In this document: positions 52,125-61,030 of the stretch, in pieces
Numbering within the stretch: position 1 is the stretch's first letter
Layout: the number at the start of each line of letters is the position of its first letter
NCBI GenBank assembly: GCA_937995985.1
Contig: CALKIR010000060.1
Span: 1 to 64,000 of the forward strand
DNA length: 64,000 nt
Source: an uncultured Alcaligenaceae bacterium
GTDB taxonomy: Bacteria; Pseudomonadota; Gammaproteobacteria; Burkholderiales; Burkholderiaceae_B
Direction: 5' to 3'
Notes under the pieces: model-generated
Told to the model about the DNA's origin: nothing
Seen by the model: only the letters and a program-made list of their open reading frames with translations
The model's database searches: none
Translations under genes and position numbers: made by a program

Positions 52125-53798
52125 ATGTTAGATTTAATTGCATCCAATTTAGCCCCGATCATGTTTATTAACTTGATCGTATTTTTATTGTTGGGCTTTC
52201 CTGTTGCCTTTACCTTAGCTGCAGTTGGCGTGCTTTATGGGCTCATTGCCATCGAATTTGGCTTTATGCAGCCGGCACTATTTCAAGCACTGCCCCAGCG
52301 TATTTATGGGATTATTTCCAATGATACCCTTTTAGCAGTACCATTTTTTACCCTGATGGGGTTGGTGTTGGAGCGCTCTGGGATGGCAGAGGATTTGCTG
52401 GATACCATTGGGCAGCTATTTGGTCCTATTCGTGGTGGTCTGGCAATTGCAGTTATTTTTGTAGGAGCGATGTTAGCCGCAACTACGGGTGTTATTTCTG
52501 CATCCGTAATTTCAATGGGGTTAATTTCTTTGCCCATTATGTTGCGTTATGGCTATGATCGCCGTTTGGCTACAGGAGTGATAGCCGCATCGGGCACTTT
52601 ATCGCAGATTATACCTCCTTCTATTGTGCTTATTATTTTGGCTGATCAGCTTGGTCGCTCTATTGGCGATATGTATCGTGGAGCGATGCTGCCGGGAATT
52701 ATTTTAACCTTAACCTACATATTATATGTAGGTATATTGGCTATTATTAAACCTAAAAGTGTGCCTGCTTTACCTCCCGAGGCCCGCACTTATGTAGAAG
52801 ATGACGGCAGTCGTGGATTGCGCTCATTATTGGTATTGACTCTATTATCCGCTGCTATTTCTTATGTGGGCTCGCGGTATTATTTTTCTACTTATGAGCA
52901 TGTCCCACTTGATGAGCGTATTGTTATCGTCTTATTGCTATGGGGGTTAGCGGCCTTTGTGATGGCATTGGTGAATCGTGTGCTGCGCTTAGGGCTATTA
53001 TCAAAAATAGCAGAGCGTGTAACCTTCGTAATGATTCCACCACTTTTTTTAATATTTTTGGTTTTAGGGACTATTTTTATTGGTGTCGCAACCCCTACAG
53101 AAGGCGGCGCCATGGGAGCTGTCGGTGCCATTATTATGGCGGCCTCACGTGGGCGCCTAAATTTCAAATTACTTGGTCAAGCCATGGCCAGCACCACAAG
53201 ATTGTCATGTTTTGTGGTTTTCATTTTGGTCGGCTCCACTATTTTTAGTTTGAGTTTTAGAGGCATTAATGGGGATCTTTGGGTAGAAAGCCTCTTGACC
53301 GACTTGCCCGGTGGAGATCTTGGCTTTTTGGTTGTGGTCAGTATCCTGACATTTTTCTTGGCTTTTTTCCTAGATTTTTTTGAGCTGGCCTTTATTATTG
53401 TGCCGTTATTGGGGCCAGTTGCTGAGGTCATGGGGATTGATTTGATTTGGTTTGGTGTGTTGTTGGCTGTTAATATGCAGACCTCCTTTATGCACCCACC
53501 CTTTGGCTTTGCCTTGTTCTTTTTACGTTCTGTTGCGCCTCGAGAGGATTATGTAGACGTGGTGACCGGGCAAAAAATTCGTCGTGTTACCACTGGGGAT
53601 ATTTATTGGGGCTCGGTACCCTTTATCATTATTCAATTGATCATGGTTGCTGTGGTGCTCTTTGTACCTGGAATAGTGACTCATTATAAAGACGATCAGG
53701 TGCTGTTAGAGGATGTAGAAATTGAATACGGGCTGTATGAGTCCTTTGGTTACGATGATTATGGGGCAGGGGATGAGGGTGCCTTGCCATTTTATTAG
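52125..53798 (+). CDS. dctM: TRAP transporter large permease (DctM)
   Basis: The 557-residue protein is longer than the usual 425 or so DctM residues. The core motifs are FLLLGFPVAFTLAAVGVLYG, AVPFFTLMGLVLERSGMAEDLL, FVGAMLAATTGVISASVISMGLISLPIMLRYGYDRRLATGVIAASGTLSQIIPPS and VATPTEGGAMGAVGA. Late motifs are FLAFFLDFFELAFIIVPLLGPV and MQTSFMHPPFGFALFFLR. The extra length lies in the middle (about 225-320, two additional helices) and in an acidic C-terminal tail. Long DctM forms often transport mannitol-like or carboxylate substrates; the substrate is not determinable here. Confidence 0.92.
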   Translation: MLDLIASNLAPIMFINLIVFLLLGFPVAFTLAAVGVLYGLIAIEFGFMQPALFQALPQRIYGIISNDTLLAVPFFTLMGLVLERSGMAEDLLDTIGQLFGPIRGGLAIAVIFVGAMLAATTGVISASVISMGLISLPIMLRYGYDRRLATGVIAASGTLSQIIPPSIVLIILADQLGRSIGDMYRGAMLPGIILTLTYILYVGILAIIKPKSVPALPPEARTYVEDDGSRGLRSLLVLTLLSAAISYVGSRYYFSTYEHVPLDERIVIVLLLWGLAAFVMALVNRVLRLGLLSKIAERVTFVMIPPLFLIFLVLGTIFIGVATPTEGGAMGAVGAIIMAASRGRLNFKLLGQAMASTTRLSCFVVFILVGSTIFSLSFRGINGDLWVESLLTDLPGGDLGFLVVVSILTFFLAFFLDFFELAFIIVPLLGPVAEVMGIDLIWFGVLLAVNMQTSFMHPPFGFALFFLRSVAPREDYVDVVTGQKIRRVTTGDIYWGSVPFIIIQLIMVAVVLFVPGIVTHYKDDQVLLEDVEIEYGLYESFGYDDYGAGDEGALPFY

Positions 53799-53810
53799 AA
53801 GGTGGGGGCC

Positions 53811-54479
53811 ATGCATACGCATTTGCAACGTATTCGTTTTAAGTTATGCGGGTTGACTCGCTTAGTTGATATCCCTCCAGTGGTTAACAGTGGGGCGGAT
53901 GCCATTGGTTTAGTCTTTTACCCACATAGTAAACGGTATGTGAGCATAGAGCAGGCTGCTCAATTATGTGCACAAATTCCTGCCTTTGTTACCGTCACCG
54001 CGCTGTTTGTTAATCCTGAGGCAGATTTTGTAAATGAGGTGATTGCTCAAACAAAGGTGGATTTGTTGCAATTTCATGGGGATGAGAGTCCGGACTTTTG
54101 TCGTCAGTTTTCACGCCCCTATATTAAGGCATTTAGAATAGGGGCTCCCGGCCATCAAACTGCTACTGAGTTAATTGCTCGATGCCGACAATTTCACGAT
54201 GCCCGAGGATGGTTGTTTGATAGTTATACGCCTGCCTATGGGGGTAGTGGGGTGGCCTTTGATGAGCATATTTTTATTACATTGCAGAAATTATGTGATT
54301 CTGCAGATGCCCCATTAATTGTAGCTGGTGGGCTTAATGCACAAAACATAAAAGAAAAAGTAAAAAAACTACGCCCATTTGCTGTGGATGTAAGCAGTGG
54401 TATTGAACTTTCGCCTGGGATCAAATGTCCAACAAAAATAACTGCTTTTGTTCAGGCATTTAATGCCGCTAGAGACTAA
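53811..54479 (+). CDS. trpF: Phosphoribosylanthranilate isomerase
   Basis: TrpF catalyses the Amadori rearrangement in tryptophan synthesis. The 222-residue TIM-barrel protein has RFKLCGLTRLVDIPPVVNSGADAIGLVFYPHSKRYV with the catalytic Cys. LLQFHGDESPDFC, WLFDSYTPAYGGSGVAFD with the catalytic Asp, LIVAGGLNAQNI and AVDVSSGIELSPGIK follow. The ATG at 53811 follows GGTGGGGG. trpB and trpA, which commonly follow trpF in this group, are absent from the window. Confidence 0.95.
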   Translation: MHTHLQRIRFKLCGLTRLVDIPPVVNSGADAIGLVFYPHSKRYVSIEQAAQLCAQIPAFVTVTALFVNPEADFVNEVIAQTKVDLLQFHGDESPDFCRQFSRPYIKAFRIGAPGHQTATELIARCRQFHDARGWLFDSYTPAYGGSGVAFDEHIFITLQKLCDSADAPLIVAGGLNAQNIKEKVKKLRPFAVDVSSGIELSPGIKCPTKITAFVQAFNAARD

Positions 54480-54513
54480 TAGCTACTTTTAAAATTATTG
54501 ATAGAATAAAACC

Positions 54514-55371
54514 ATGAATGTGATTCAAATTGGCCCATTTACTTTAGATGGGCTTATTTTTTTATGTGTGGTGGCGTTTGCAGCAGCTATGTTTGCTGCG
54601 ATGAGATACGATAAAAAGCATGGAGGGCAGGTAGAAAAAATAGTGTGGTGGCTAACTGTGGGAGCAGCTTTAGTTGGCCGATTGGTATTTGTGCTGCGGT
54701 TTTGGTCTGCCTATAGTGCTCAGCCCATGGAAATAATTAATATTCGAGATGGTGGGTTTGATTGGCGAGCCGCTTTAGTCGTTTATGGACTGGCTTTAGT
54801 AGTATTTTGGTTCCGTCGTCGTTCATTATTTAAAGGGCTAATTGGGTCCTTAGGGGTGGCGGTCTTGGTAATAGGAGGGGGCTTACTTTGGTTGTCGCCT
54901 CAAAAAAAAGACATTCCAAACTGGTATCAAATGGCCCATTTAGAACATTTGCAGCCATTACTCGGTACGGCTTCAGATACTGCTCAAATAGCTCAAGACG
55001 GGGAGGGAGCCATGATGCACTATCAAGGTAAGCCTACGGTGATTAATCTTTGGGCGACGTGGTGTCCTCCTTGTCGACGAGAAATGCCAGTTTTAGAGCA
55101 GGCGCAAAAAAAGCATCAAGATGTTAATTTTGTCTTTATTAATCAGGGCGAGCAGGCTGAGCAGATATTAGCTTTTTTAGAAGAGCAGGGATTGGATTTA
55201 AGCAATTTATGGCTAGATAGCAATGGTTTATCAGGGCAAGCCATTCACAGTAAAGGGCTTCCATCTACTATTTTTATAGATAGTAGCGGACAAATTAAAA
55301 ATACTCGTTTAGGGGAATTATCGGCTGCTTCTTTGGAGTTTTATTTAGAATCTATTCAGCCTCAAAAGTAA
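54514..55371 (+). CDS. TlpA-type thioredoxin fused to an Lgt-like membrane domain
   Basis: Residues 1-125 contain about four membrane helices and align by eye with the first half of prolipoprotein diacylglyceryl transferase. VGRLVFVLRFWSAYS and the INIRDGGFDWRAALV stretch correspond to Lgt's G-G-R-L-x-Y-V-L-F and R-x-W-D-G-G-M-S-F-H-G-G-L. The catalytic His (S-F-H-G) is replaced by Arg (D-W-R-A) and the second half of Lgt, with its catalytic Arg, is missing. Residues about 150-285 are a TlpA/redoxin domain with INLWATWCPPCRREMPVLEQ and the cis-Pro loop GLPSTIFID. The result should be a membrane-held periplasmic thiol-disulfide reductase without Lgt activity. It lies 34 bases after trpF. Confidence 0.85.
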   Translation: MNVIQIGPFTLDGLIFLCVVAFAAAMFAAMRYDKKHGGQVEKIVWWLTVGAALVGRLVFVLRFWSAYSAQPMEIINIRDGGFDWRAALVVYGLALVVFWFRRRSLFKGLIGSLGVAVLVIGGGLLWLSPQKKDIPNWYQMAHLEHLQPLLGTASDTAQIAQDGEGAMMHYQGKPTVINLWATWCPPCRREMPVLEQAQKKHQDVNFVFINQGEQAEQILAFLEEQGLDLSNLWLDSNGLSGQAIHSKGLPSTIFIDSSGQIKNTRLGELSAASLEFYLESIQPQK

Positions 55372-55373
55372 AG

Positions 55374-55407
55374 AACTGTTCTTGTTAAGAGAAAATTAAC
55401 AGTTTTT
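55374..55407 (+). terminator. Weak terminator after the TlpA-like gene
   Basis: Arms AACTGTT (55374-55380) and AACAGTT (55398-55404) pair over 7 bp with a 17-base loop and run into TTT. The stem is AT-rich, so termination is likely partial. Confidence 0.5.
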
Positions 55408-55484
55408 ACCTCTATTGCACCGCTGTAGGAGGTCGGTCATTGATATGATGAGCAATGGATTTTTAAATTTTGACTCATATATCA

Positions 55485-57467
55485 ATGTCTGAACCTTCAA
55501 ATACTCGCAGATTTCAAATTAGCGGACCAGTGTTTTTTGGGGCTGGATCCATTCTTTTGGTGTTAGCAGTATTGGTGACTGTGCTTAGGGAGCCAATGCT
55601 GAGCATTTTCACTGCTGTCCAAACGTGGATTATCGATGATGTAGGCTGGTTTTATATTTTGACAGTCGCCATTATTTTGCTGGTGACCGTATTTTGTATG
55701 GTCAGCCGTTTCGGTGATTTGAAATTAGGTCCCGACCACAGTACGCCGGATTACAACACAATTACTTGGTTTTCTATGCTCTTTTCGGCAGGGATGGGGA
55801 TCGGCTTAATGTTTTTTGGGGTGGCTGAGCCCCTAATGCATACCTTAGTCCCACCTGTTGGTGAGCCAGGCACTCCTGCTGCAGCACGTGAGGCCATTCG
55901 CATTACATTTTTCCATTGGGGGCTACATGCGTGGGCAATTTACGGTATTGTGGCCTTAACGCTAGCATTTTTTGCTTATCGTCACGGCTTGCCTTTAACC
56001 TTACGTTCTGCTCTCTACCCCATGATTGGTGATCGTATTTATGGCCCAGTGGGTAATGCGGTAGATATTTTTGCTGTGGTGAGTACGGTCTTAGGGGTGG
56101 CAACCTCTTTAGGCTTTGGGGTGGTACAGATTAATAGTGGCTTGAATCAGTTATTTGGTTGGCCCGTCAATGAATCTGTGCAGGTGATATTAATTGTAGG
56201 GGCTACTGCCTTAGCTTCTATTTCTGTTGCACTGGGGTTGGATGCAGGGATTCGGCGCCTGTCTGAGCTGAACATTATTTTGGCTATTTTATTAGTGCTT
56301 TTTGTTCTGGTTTTAGGGCCAACAGTATTTTTGATCAAGGCATTTGTGCAGAATACAGGAGGGTATTTATCAGAAATTGTAGAAAAAACATTTAATCTCT
56401 ATGCCTATGAAAAAACAGATTGGCTTGGGGGATGGACGCTATTTTATTGGGGGTGGTGGTTGTCTTGGTCTCCTTTTGTGGGAATGTTTATTGCGCGTGT
56501 ATCACGAGGACGCACCATTCGAGAGTTTATTTTAGGGGTGACGTTGCTGCCCACAGGTTTTACCTTTTTATGGATGACGGTCTTTGGAGATACTGCTATC
56601 GATATGGTTCTCAACCAGGGGCAGTGGTCTATAGCCGAAGCAACTTTAGAGGATCCCTCTTTAGCTTTATTTGCATTTTTAGAGCTCTTTCCTCTATCTA
56701 ATGTGGTCAGCATGATTGCTGTAGCCATGGTGGTAGTGTTTTTTGTCACCTCTGCTGATTCTGGAGCCTTAGTGGTAGATATGCTGGCTTCTGGAGGCAA
56801 AGAGAATACACCTGTTTGGCAGCGCTTATTTTGGGCGGTTAGCATGGGGGTAATGGCCATTGCATTATTATTAGCCGATGGATTACAGGCTTTACAAACT
56901 GCAACTTTGGCCAGTGCATTGCCTTTTTCAATAGTTTTGTTGGTGGTGATGTGGGGGTTGCTGAAAGCACTGCGCCAAGATACCACGAAAAGAGAAACTC
57001 ATACTCAGTTGCATCTTGCTCCACGCACCGGTAGTGACCCTCAAGACTGGCAACGTCGTATGCGAAATCTTATGACTTTTCCGCGCCGTCGCCATATTGA
57101 AAAGTTTTTAGATACAGTGGTGTATCCTGCCTGCGTGAAAGTAGGTGAAGAGTTGTCTAAACTTGGTTCCGATGTGCTCATTGAGCGAGATGAGGAGCAT
57201 GCTGTAATTTTACGGGTCGGCCACGATGTAGAGCATGATTTTGTCTATTCAGTGCATCCACAGGCCTATTTATTGCCCGCCTTTGTGGAAGATGATGAAG
57301 AAGATGCCAGTACTGGGCGGAAATATTTCCGCGCTGAGGTGCACTTACTCGAAGGTGGTCAAGATTACAACATCATGGGTTGGTCCACGCAGGCGGTTAT
57401 TGATGACATTATTGATCAGTACGAGCGTCACATGCATTATCTGCATTTGATTAGAGACGAAGAATAA
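55485..57467 (+). CDS. betT: BCCT-family transporter, BetT-like (choline/betaine type)
   Basis: This protein of about 660 residues has twelve membrane helices and the BCCT signatures WFSMLFSAGMGIGLMFFGVAEPLMH, FFHWGLHAWAIYGIVALTLAFFAYRHGLP and WTLFYWGWWLSWSPFVGMFIARVSRGRTIREFI. The TSADSGALVVDMLASGG motif follows. The C-terminal 140 residues form the cytoplasmic BetT domain (RRRHIEKFLDTVVYPACVKVGEEL ... EVHLLEGGQDYNIMGWSTQAVIDDIIDQYERHM), as in E. coli BetT. The substrate is probably choline, though betaine or carnitine cannot be excluded. Starts at 55470 (TTG) and 55485 (ATG) are both possible; neither has a strong ribosome site. Confidence 0.9.
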   Translation: MSEPSNTRRFQISGPVFFGAGSILLVLAVLVTVLREPMLSIFTAVQTWIIDDVGWFYILTVAIILLVTVFCMVSRFGDLKLGPDHSTPDYNTITWFSMLFSAGMGIGLMFFGVAEPLMHTLVPPVGEPGTPAAAREAIRITFFHWGLHAWAIYGIVALTLAFFAYRHGLPLTLRSALYPMIGDRIYGPVGNAVDIFAVVSTVLGVATSLGFGVVQINSGLNQLFGWPVNESVQVILIVGATALASISVALGLDAGIRRLSELNIILAILLVLFVLVLGPTVFLIKAFVQNTGGYLSEIVEKTFNLYAYEKTDWLGGWTLFYWGWWLSWSPFVGMFIARVSRGRTIREFILGVTLLPTGFTFLWMTVFGDTAIDMVLNQGQWSIAEATLEDPSLALFAFLELFPLSNVVSMIAVAMVVVFFVTSADSGALVVDMLASGGKENTPVWQRLFWAVSMGVMAIALLLADGLQALQTATLASALPFSIVLLVVMWGLLKALRQDTTKRETHTQLHLAPRTGSDPQDWQRRMRNLMTFPRRRHIEKFLDTVVYPACVKVGEELSKLGSDVLIERDEEHAVILRVGHDVEHDFVYSVHPQAYLLPAFVEDDEEDASTGRKYFRAEVHLLEGGQDYNIMGWSTQAVIDDIIDQYERHMHYLHLIRDEE

Positions 57468-57473
57468 TAATGG

Positions 57474-58490
57474 TTATTTTTCCGCTGGAATCGTTTGGCT
57501 TTGCTCATACTGTAAGGCATAGCGGTTGGCCATCATGGCACAGGCCATCAATTGAATTTGATGAAAAATCATGATGGGTAATAACGCGGGGCCAATTGCA
57601 CTGGCACTAAAAATAACTTGGGCCATGGGTACACCCGTGGCCAAACTTTTTTTAGAGCCACAAAAAACAATAGCGATTTCATCCTCTCTACTAAATTTTA
57701 GTTTACGTGCTAAAAAAGTGGTGAGTGCTAAGACAAGAATTAATAAAAGGGTACAGACCACAGTGAGTATGAGTAAGGAAAAGGGAGGCACTGCAGACCA
57801 GAGCCCGCCTATTACGGATTCGCTAAAGGCAGTATAGACCACAAGCAAGATCGAGCTTTGATCAACCCAACGTAACCAACTACTATTTTTGTTAATCCAC
57901 TCGGCTGTCCATGGTCGTGAATAATGCCCAATCATAAAGGGTAATAGCAATTGGACGCTAATTTTAATAATAGAATCGGCCATATCTGCAGTGCCTGCAT
58001 CTGCCTCTAAGAGTATTTGTAAAATTAAGGGGGTTAATACAATGCCAATCAGGCTTGATGCGGAAGCACTGCAGACGGCAGCGGGTACATTGCCACGAGC
58101 GATAGAGGTAAAGGCGATGGCCGATTGAACAGTGCCAGGTAGGGCACATAAATACAAAATCCCAATTAGCAGGGGCATGCCTAAAAGAGGCAGTAATAGG
58201 GGGCTGAAGGCCCAACCAATCAAGGGAAACAGAACAAAAGTAAAGCTAAAAACCAGCAGATGCAAGCGCCAGTGCATTGCACCGGCAATAATGGCTTCAC
58301 GTGAGAGTTTGGCACCGTGCATGAAAAAAAGCAGGGCAATGGCTAAACGAGTCAGCCACTCAAAAAAAACTGCGCCTGCGCCGTGTGCGGGCAACGCACT
58401 CGCTAGCAAGACCACAGCAATTAAAATAAGAGTGAAATTATCAAAAATAAGACGCAAACGCTGGATGATAGTAAGACTTGAGCTGGACAT
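57474..58490 (-). CDS. SBF-like bile acid:sodium symporter family protein (YfeH type)
   Basis: The 338-residue protein has about ten membrane helices and the SBF-like pattern. It shows LLFFMHGAKLSREAIIAGAMHWRLHLLVFSFTFVLFPL, LCALPGTVQSAIAFTSIARGNVPAAVCSASASSLIGIVLTP and FCGSKKSLATGVPMAQVIFS. The GSxKSLxxGxPMA motif is a hallmark of the family. Substrate is unknown; YfeH-type members are not bile-acid carriers in the strict sense. It converges on betT, 6 bases separating the stops. The upstream region carries an inverted repeat (58532-58567). Confidence 0.9.
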   Translation of the reverse strand: MSSSSLTIIQRLRLIFDNFTLILIAVVLLASALPAHGAGAVFFEWLTRLAIALLFFMHGAKLSREAIIAGAMHWRLHLLVFSFTFVLFPLIGWAFSPLLLPLLGMPLLIGILYLCALPGTVQSAIAFTSIARGNVPAAVCSASASSLIGIVLTPLILQILLEADAGTADMADSIIKISVQLLLPFMIGHYSRPWTAEWINKNSSWLRWVDQSSILLVVYTAFSESVIGGLWSAVPPFSLLILTVVCTLLLILVLALTTFLARKLKFSREDEIAIVFCGSKKSLATGVPMAQVIFSASAIGPALLPIMIFHQIQLMACAMMANRYALQYEQSQTIPAEK

Positions 58491-58531
58491 AGATGTGATT
58501 AAAACTATTTGAAGTACGGACTCCTACCTTA

Positions 58532-58580
58532 GGTCACCAAGATTACCTAATAAATACTGTGGTGACCAGATCTTCGGTCA
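58532..58580. repeat. Inverted GGTCA/TGACC repeats in a divergent promoter region
   Basis: GGTCACCA (58532-58539) and TGGTGACC (58560-58567) form an exact inverted repeat with a 20-base gap. A further GGTCA (58576-58580) pairs with the TGACC part of the second arm. The cluster lies between the SBF-like gene and sir2, where an operator would be expected. The regulator is unknown. Confidence 0.5.
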
Positions 58581-58690
58581 TAATCATGCTGTTAAAGCAA
58601 ACAGTAAGGTGCATGTAAAGCTGATTCAGGCAATGCTACAATCAGGCGCAGCAGAGGCGTGATTCATTTATTTTCGTTGAAGGCCAGAGC

Positions 58691-59482
58691 ATGGTAGATC
58701 GTACAAGTGTTGACATAGAGAGAATTAAGGCGGCTCAAAAAATTGTTTTTTTTAGTGGTGCAGGTATTTCTGCTGAAAGTGGGGTGCCTACATTCAGGGA
58801 TGATTTAAGTGGTTTATGGGCTCAGTATGACCCCATGCAGCTGGCTACTCCTGAAGCTTTTCAACGACAGCCTGCTCTTGTTTGGGGGTGGTATATGTGG
58901 CGTCGGCACCGTGTGCGGCAAGCTCAGCCTAATGCAGCTCATTTAACCATTGCCGCTTGGCAAAAGGAATTAGGGGTTGAGCGCGTTCGGTGCATCACCC
59001 AAAATGTTGATGATTTGTTTGAACGGGCTGGTTGTCAGGATGTGTTACATATGCACGGCAATTTATTTGCTTCACAATGTTTTCAATGTGGGCGTCCTGT
59101 AGCAGAAGCTGAATGGCTCACTGAGCATCAGGGCTTAGGCGATGAGGGCAGTAATTATGAGCGCTGCATTGAGCCCCCCCAATGTAGCGCTTGTGGCGGC
59201 TTTATTCGACCAGGGGTGATTTGGTTTGGAGAAGCTCTAGATAGCACGCTCTTAGAGCGCTCTTTTGAATACTGTGCCCAATGTGATGTATTAATTGCGG
59301 TGGGAACCTCTGGAGTCGTGCAACCTGCTGCTACATTGCCAAGCATTGCCCGTGATGCGGGAGCCTATGTGCTTCAAATTAATCCACACCATACCTCTTT
59401 AGATGCTGTAGCGCATTGCACGATTCGCTCAACAGCAGCTCATACAATGCCTGTCCTCTATCAAGCATTTCAAAAGGAATAA
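58691..59482 (+). CDS. NAD-dependent protein deacylase, Sir2 family
   Basis: This 263-residue sirtuin removes acyl groups from lysines using NAD. Motifs are FFSGAGISAESGVPTFRDDLSGLW, ITQNVDDLFERAG and the catalytic HMHGN. The zinc-binding Cys pairs are CFQCG and CSACG, followed by IRPGVIWFGEAL and VGTSGVVQPAATLP. The Y-M-W-R segment near residue 74 fits the Y-x-x-R pattern of class III (CobB/SIRT5-like) enzymes, which prefer negatively charged acyl groups such as succinyl. nnr follows after 15 bases. Confidence 0.93.
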   Translation: MVDRTSVDIERIKAAQKIVFFSGAGISAESGVPTFRDDLSGLWAQYDPMQLATPEAFQRQPALVWGWYMWRRHRVRQAQPNAAHLTIAAWQKELGVERVRCITQNVDDLFERAGCQDVLHMHGNLFASQCFQCGRPVAEAEWLTEHQGLGDEGSNYERCIEPPQCSACGGFIRPGVIWFGEALDSTLLERSFEYCAQCDVLIAVGTSGVVQPAATLPSIARDAGAYVLQINPHHTSLDAVAHCTIRSTAAHTMPVLYQAFQKE

Positions 59483-59497
59483 ATCAGGGGGGTACGC

Positions 59498-61030
59498 ATG
59501 GATTTGAATTTTGATTGTGCATTATTAACTGCTGAGCAAATACAGGCTACGGATGCACGTGCTGCTCAGTTGGGGATTACGCCCCAAGAGTTAATGTTGC
59601 GAGCGGGACAAGCATTAACTACCGCGCTATTACAGCGTTATCCTGTAAGTCGGGTATTAATATTCTGTGGCCCTGGAAATAATGGTGGTGATGGATTTGT
59701 AATCGGCAGGCTGCTATCAGAGCGTCGGTGGCCGGTCACAGTATGTACTGAGGATGGGGCAGTACCCAAGAAAGAGCCGGCGCGCAGTCATGCACGGCAG
59801 TATGTACAGCAGTGTGTGTCCTTTGATGCCATTGATGTTTCGTTTTTAGAATGCTTTGACCTGATCATCGATGCAGGATTTGGGGTTGGCTTAAGCAGAC
59901 CGTTAAATGCGCGTTGGGAGGCCTTTTTGCGCATATTGCAGCAAAGCAAAAAGCCCATAGTGGCAGTAGACATACCCACAGGTATTGGTGCTTGTGGGCA
60001 GCTGTATACCCGCTATCCCATACAGGCTGAGTTAACTCTAGCATTATTTAAGAAAAAATTAGCTCATGTATTAGCCCCAGGTTGTGAGTACACTCCTGAT
60101 GTGCAGGTATGTGATATAGGGCTAGAAGCACAGCATATGCCTGAAGTGCCCACTTTTTATGAAAATCGGCCAGAGTTATGGGCTGCCCAATGGCAACAGA
60201 TTCAACCTCAGAAGCACAGTCATAAATATACACGCGGGCAGGTTGCTATATTGGGTGGGACGAGCATGCCAGGGGCAGCATGTTTAAGTGCTTTAGGAGC
60301 TGCAGTTTGTGGGGCTGGCTTGGTAAGTCTTTTGGTTGCGCCTCAATCATGGTCCGTATATGCTGCACAGATGCGCTCCGTAATGGTCCATGCCCTAACA
60401 GGCCTTGCAGACCTAGCACAGCACGTGCGTACTGCCAAGGTGCATTCAGTGTTGGTAGGACCAGGGGCCGTAGGTAACCAAGATTTGCCTGATTATATAC
60501 AGCTCATTTTACAGACTAAAAAGCCTTGTGTGCTGGATGCAGAGGCTCTAAATGTAATAGCTTCAGAGCCCAAGCGGTTTTTTCCATTATTGCACAGACA
60601 GTGCATACTCACTCCACATGAGGGGGAGTTTCAGCGATTATTTCCTCATTGTGCTGGACGAACAGGAAGACAGCGTCTCGAGGGGGTCCAAGCAGCCAGT
60701 CAAGAAATTGGAGCAGTGATTGTTCTGAAGGGGGCAGAAACGCTGATTGCCCTTGCAGATGGCCGTATTATTATCAATCATCATGCCAGTCCTTATCTGG
60801 CAACTGCAGGCAGTGGGGATGTGTTAGCAGGTGCTATCAGTGCCTTTTTAGCCCAAGGCGTAGAGGCGCCCTTAGCCGCCGCTATGGCTGTATGGATCCA
60901 TGGTCATGCGGGTCAATTAGCAGGAGTTGGCTTAATTGCAGATCATTTACCCCATTGGCTCATTCAAGCACAACAAGACTTAAGTGCGCGCTATCTGGGT
61001 ACATCGAGGAGCATACATGCAGGCTCTTAG
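59498..61030 (+). CDS. nnr: Bifunctional NAD(P)H-hydrate epimerase / dehydratase
   Basis: The 510-residue protein repairs hydrated NAD(P)H. The N-terminal YjeF_N domain (about 1-220) has the epimerase motifs GPGNNGGDGFVIGRLL and DLIIDAGFGVGLSRPL. The C-terminal kinase-like dehydratase domain (about 235-505) has KYTRGQVAILGGTSMPGAACLSALGAAVCGAGLVSLL and VLVGPGAVGN. It also has LDAEALNVIA, LTPHEGEFQRLFP and ATAGSGDVLAGAISAFLAQG. GGGGGG precedes the ATG. Its end overlaps the tRNA deaminase start by 14 bases. Confidence 0.95.
   Translation: MDLNFDCALLTAEQIQATDARAAQLGITPQELMLRAGQALTTALLQRYPVSRVLIFCGPGNNGGDGFVIGRLLSERRWPVTVCTEDGAVPKKEPARSHARQYVQQCVSFDAIDVSFLECFDLIIDAGFGVGLSRPLNARWEAFLRILQQSKKPIVAVDIPTGIGACGQLYTRYPIQAELTLALFKKKLAHVLAPGCEYTPDVQVCDIGLEAQHMPEVPTFYENRPELWAAQWQQIQPQKHSHKYTRGQVAILGGTSMPGAACLSALGAAVCGAGLVSLLVAPQSWSVYAAQMRSVMVHALTGLADLAQHVRTAKVHSVLVGPGAVGNQDLPDYIQLILQTKKPCVLDAEALNVIASEPKRFFPLLHRQCILTPHEGEFQRLFPHCAGRTGRQRLEGVQAASQEIGAVIVLKGAETLIALADGRIIINHHASPYLATAGSGDVLAGAISAFLAQGVEAPLAAAMAVWIHGHAGQLAGVGLIADHLPHWLIQAQQDLSARYLGTSRSIHAGS

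Noticed and set aside
56444..56986. 180-codon minus-strand frame inside betT
   Set aside because: Fully antisense to BCCT signature motifs; low-complexity product.
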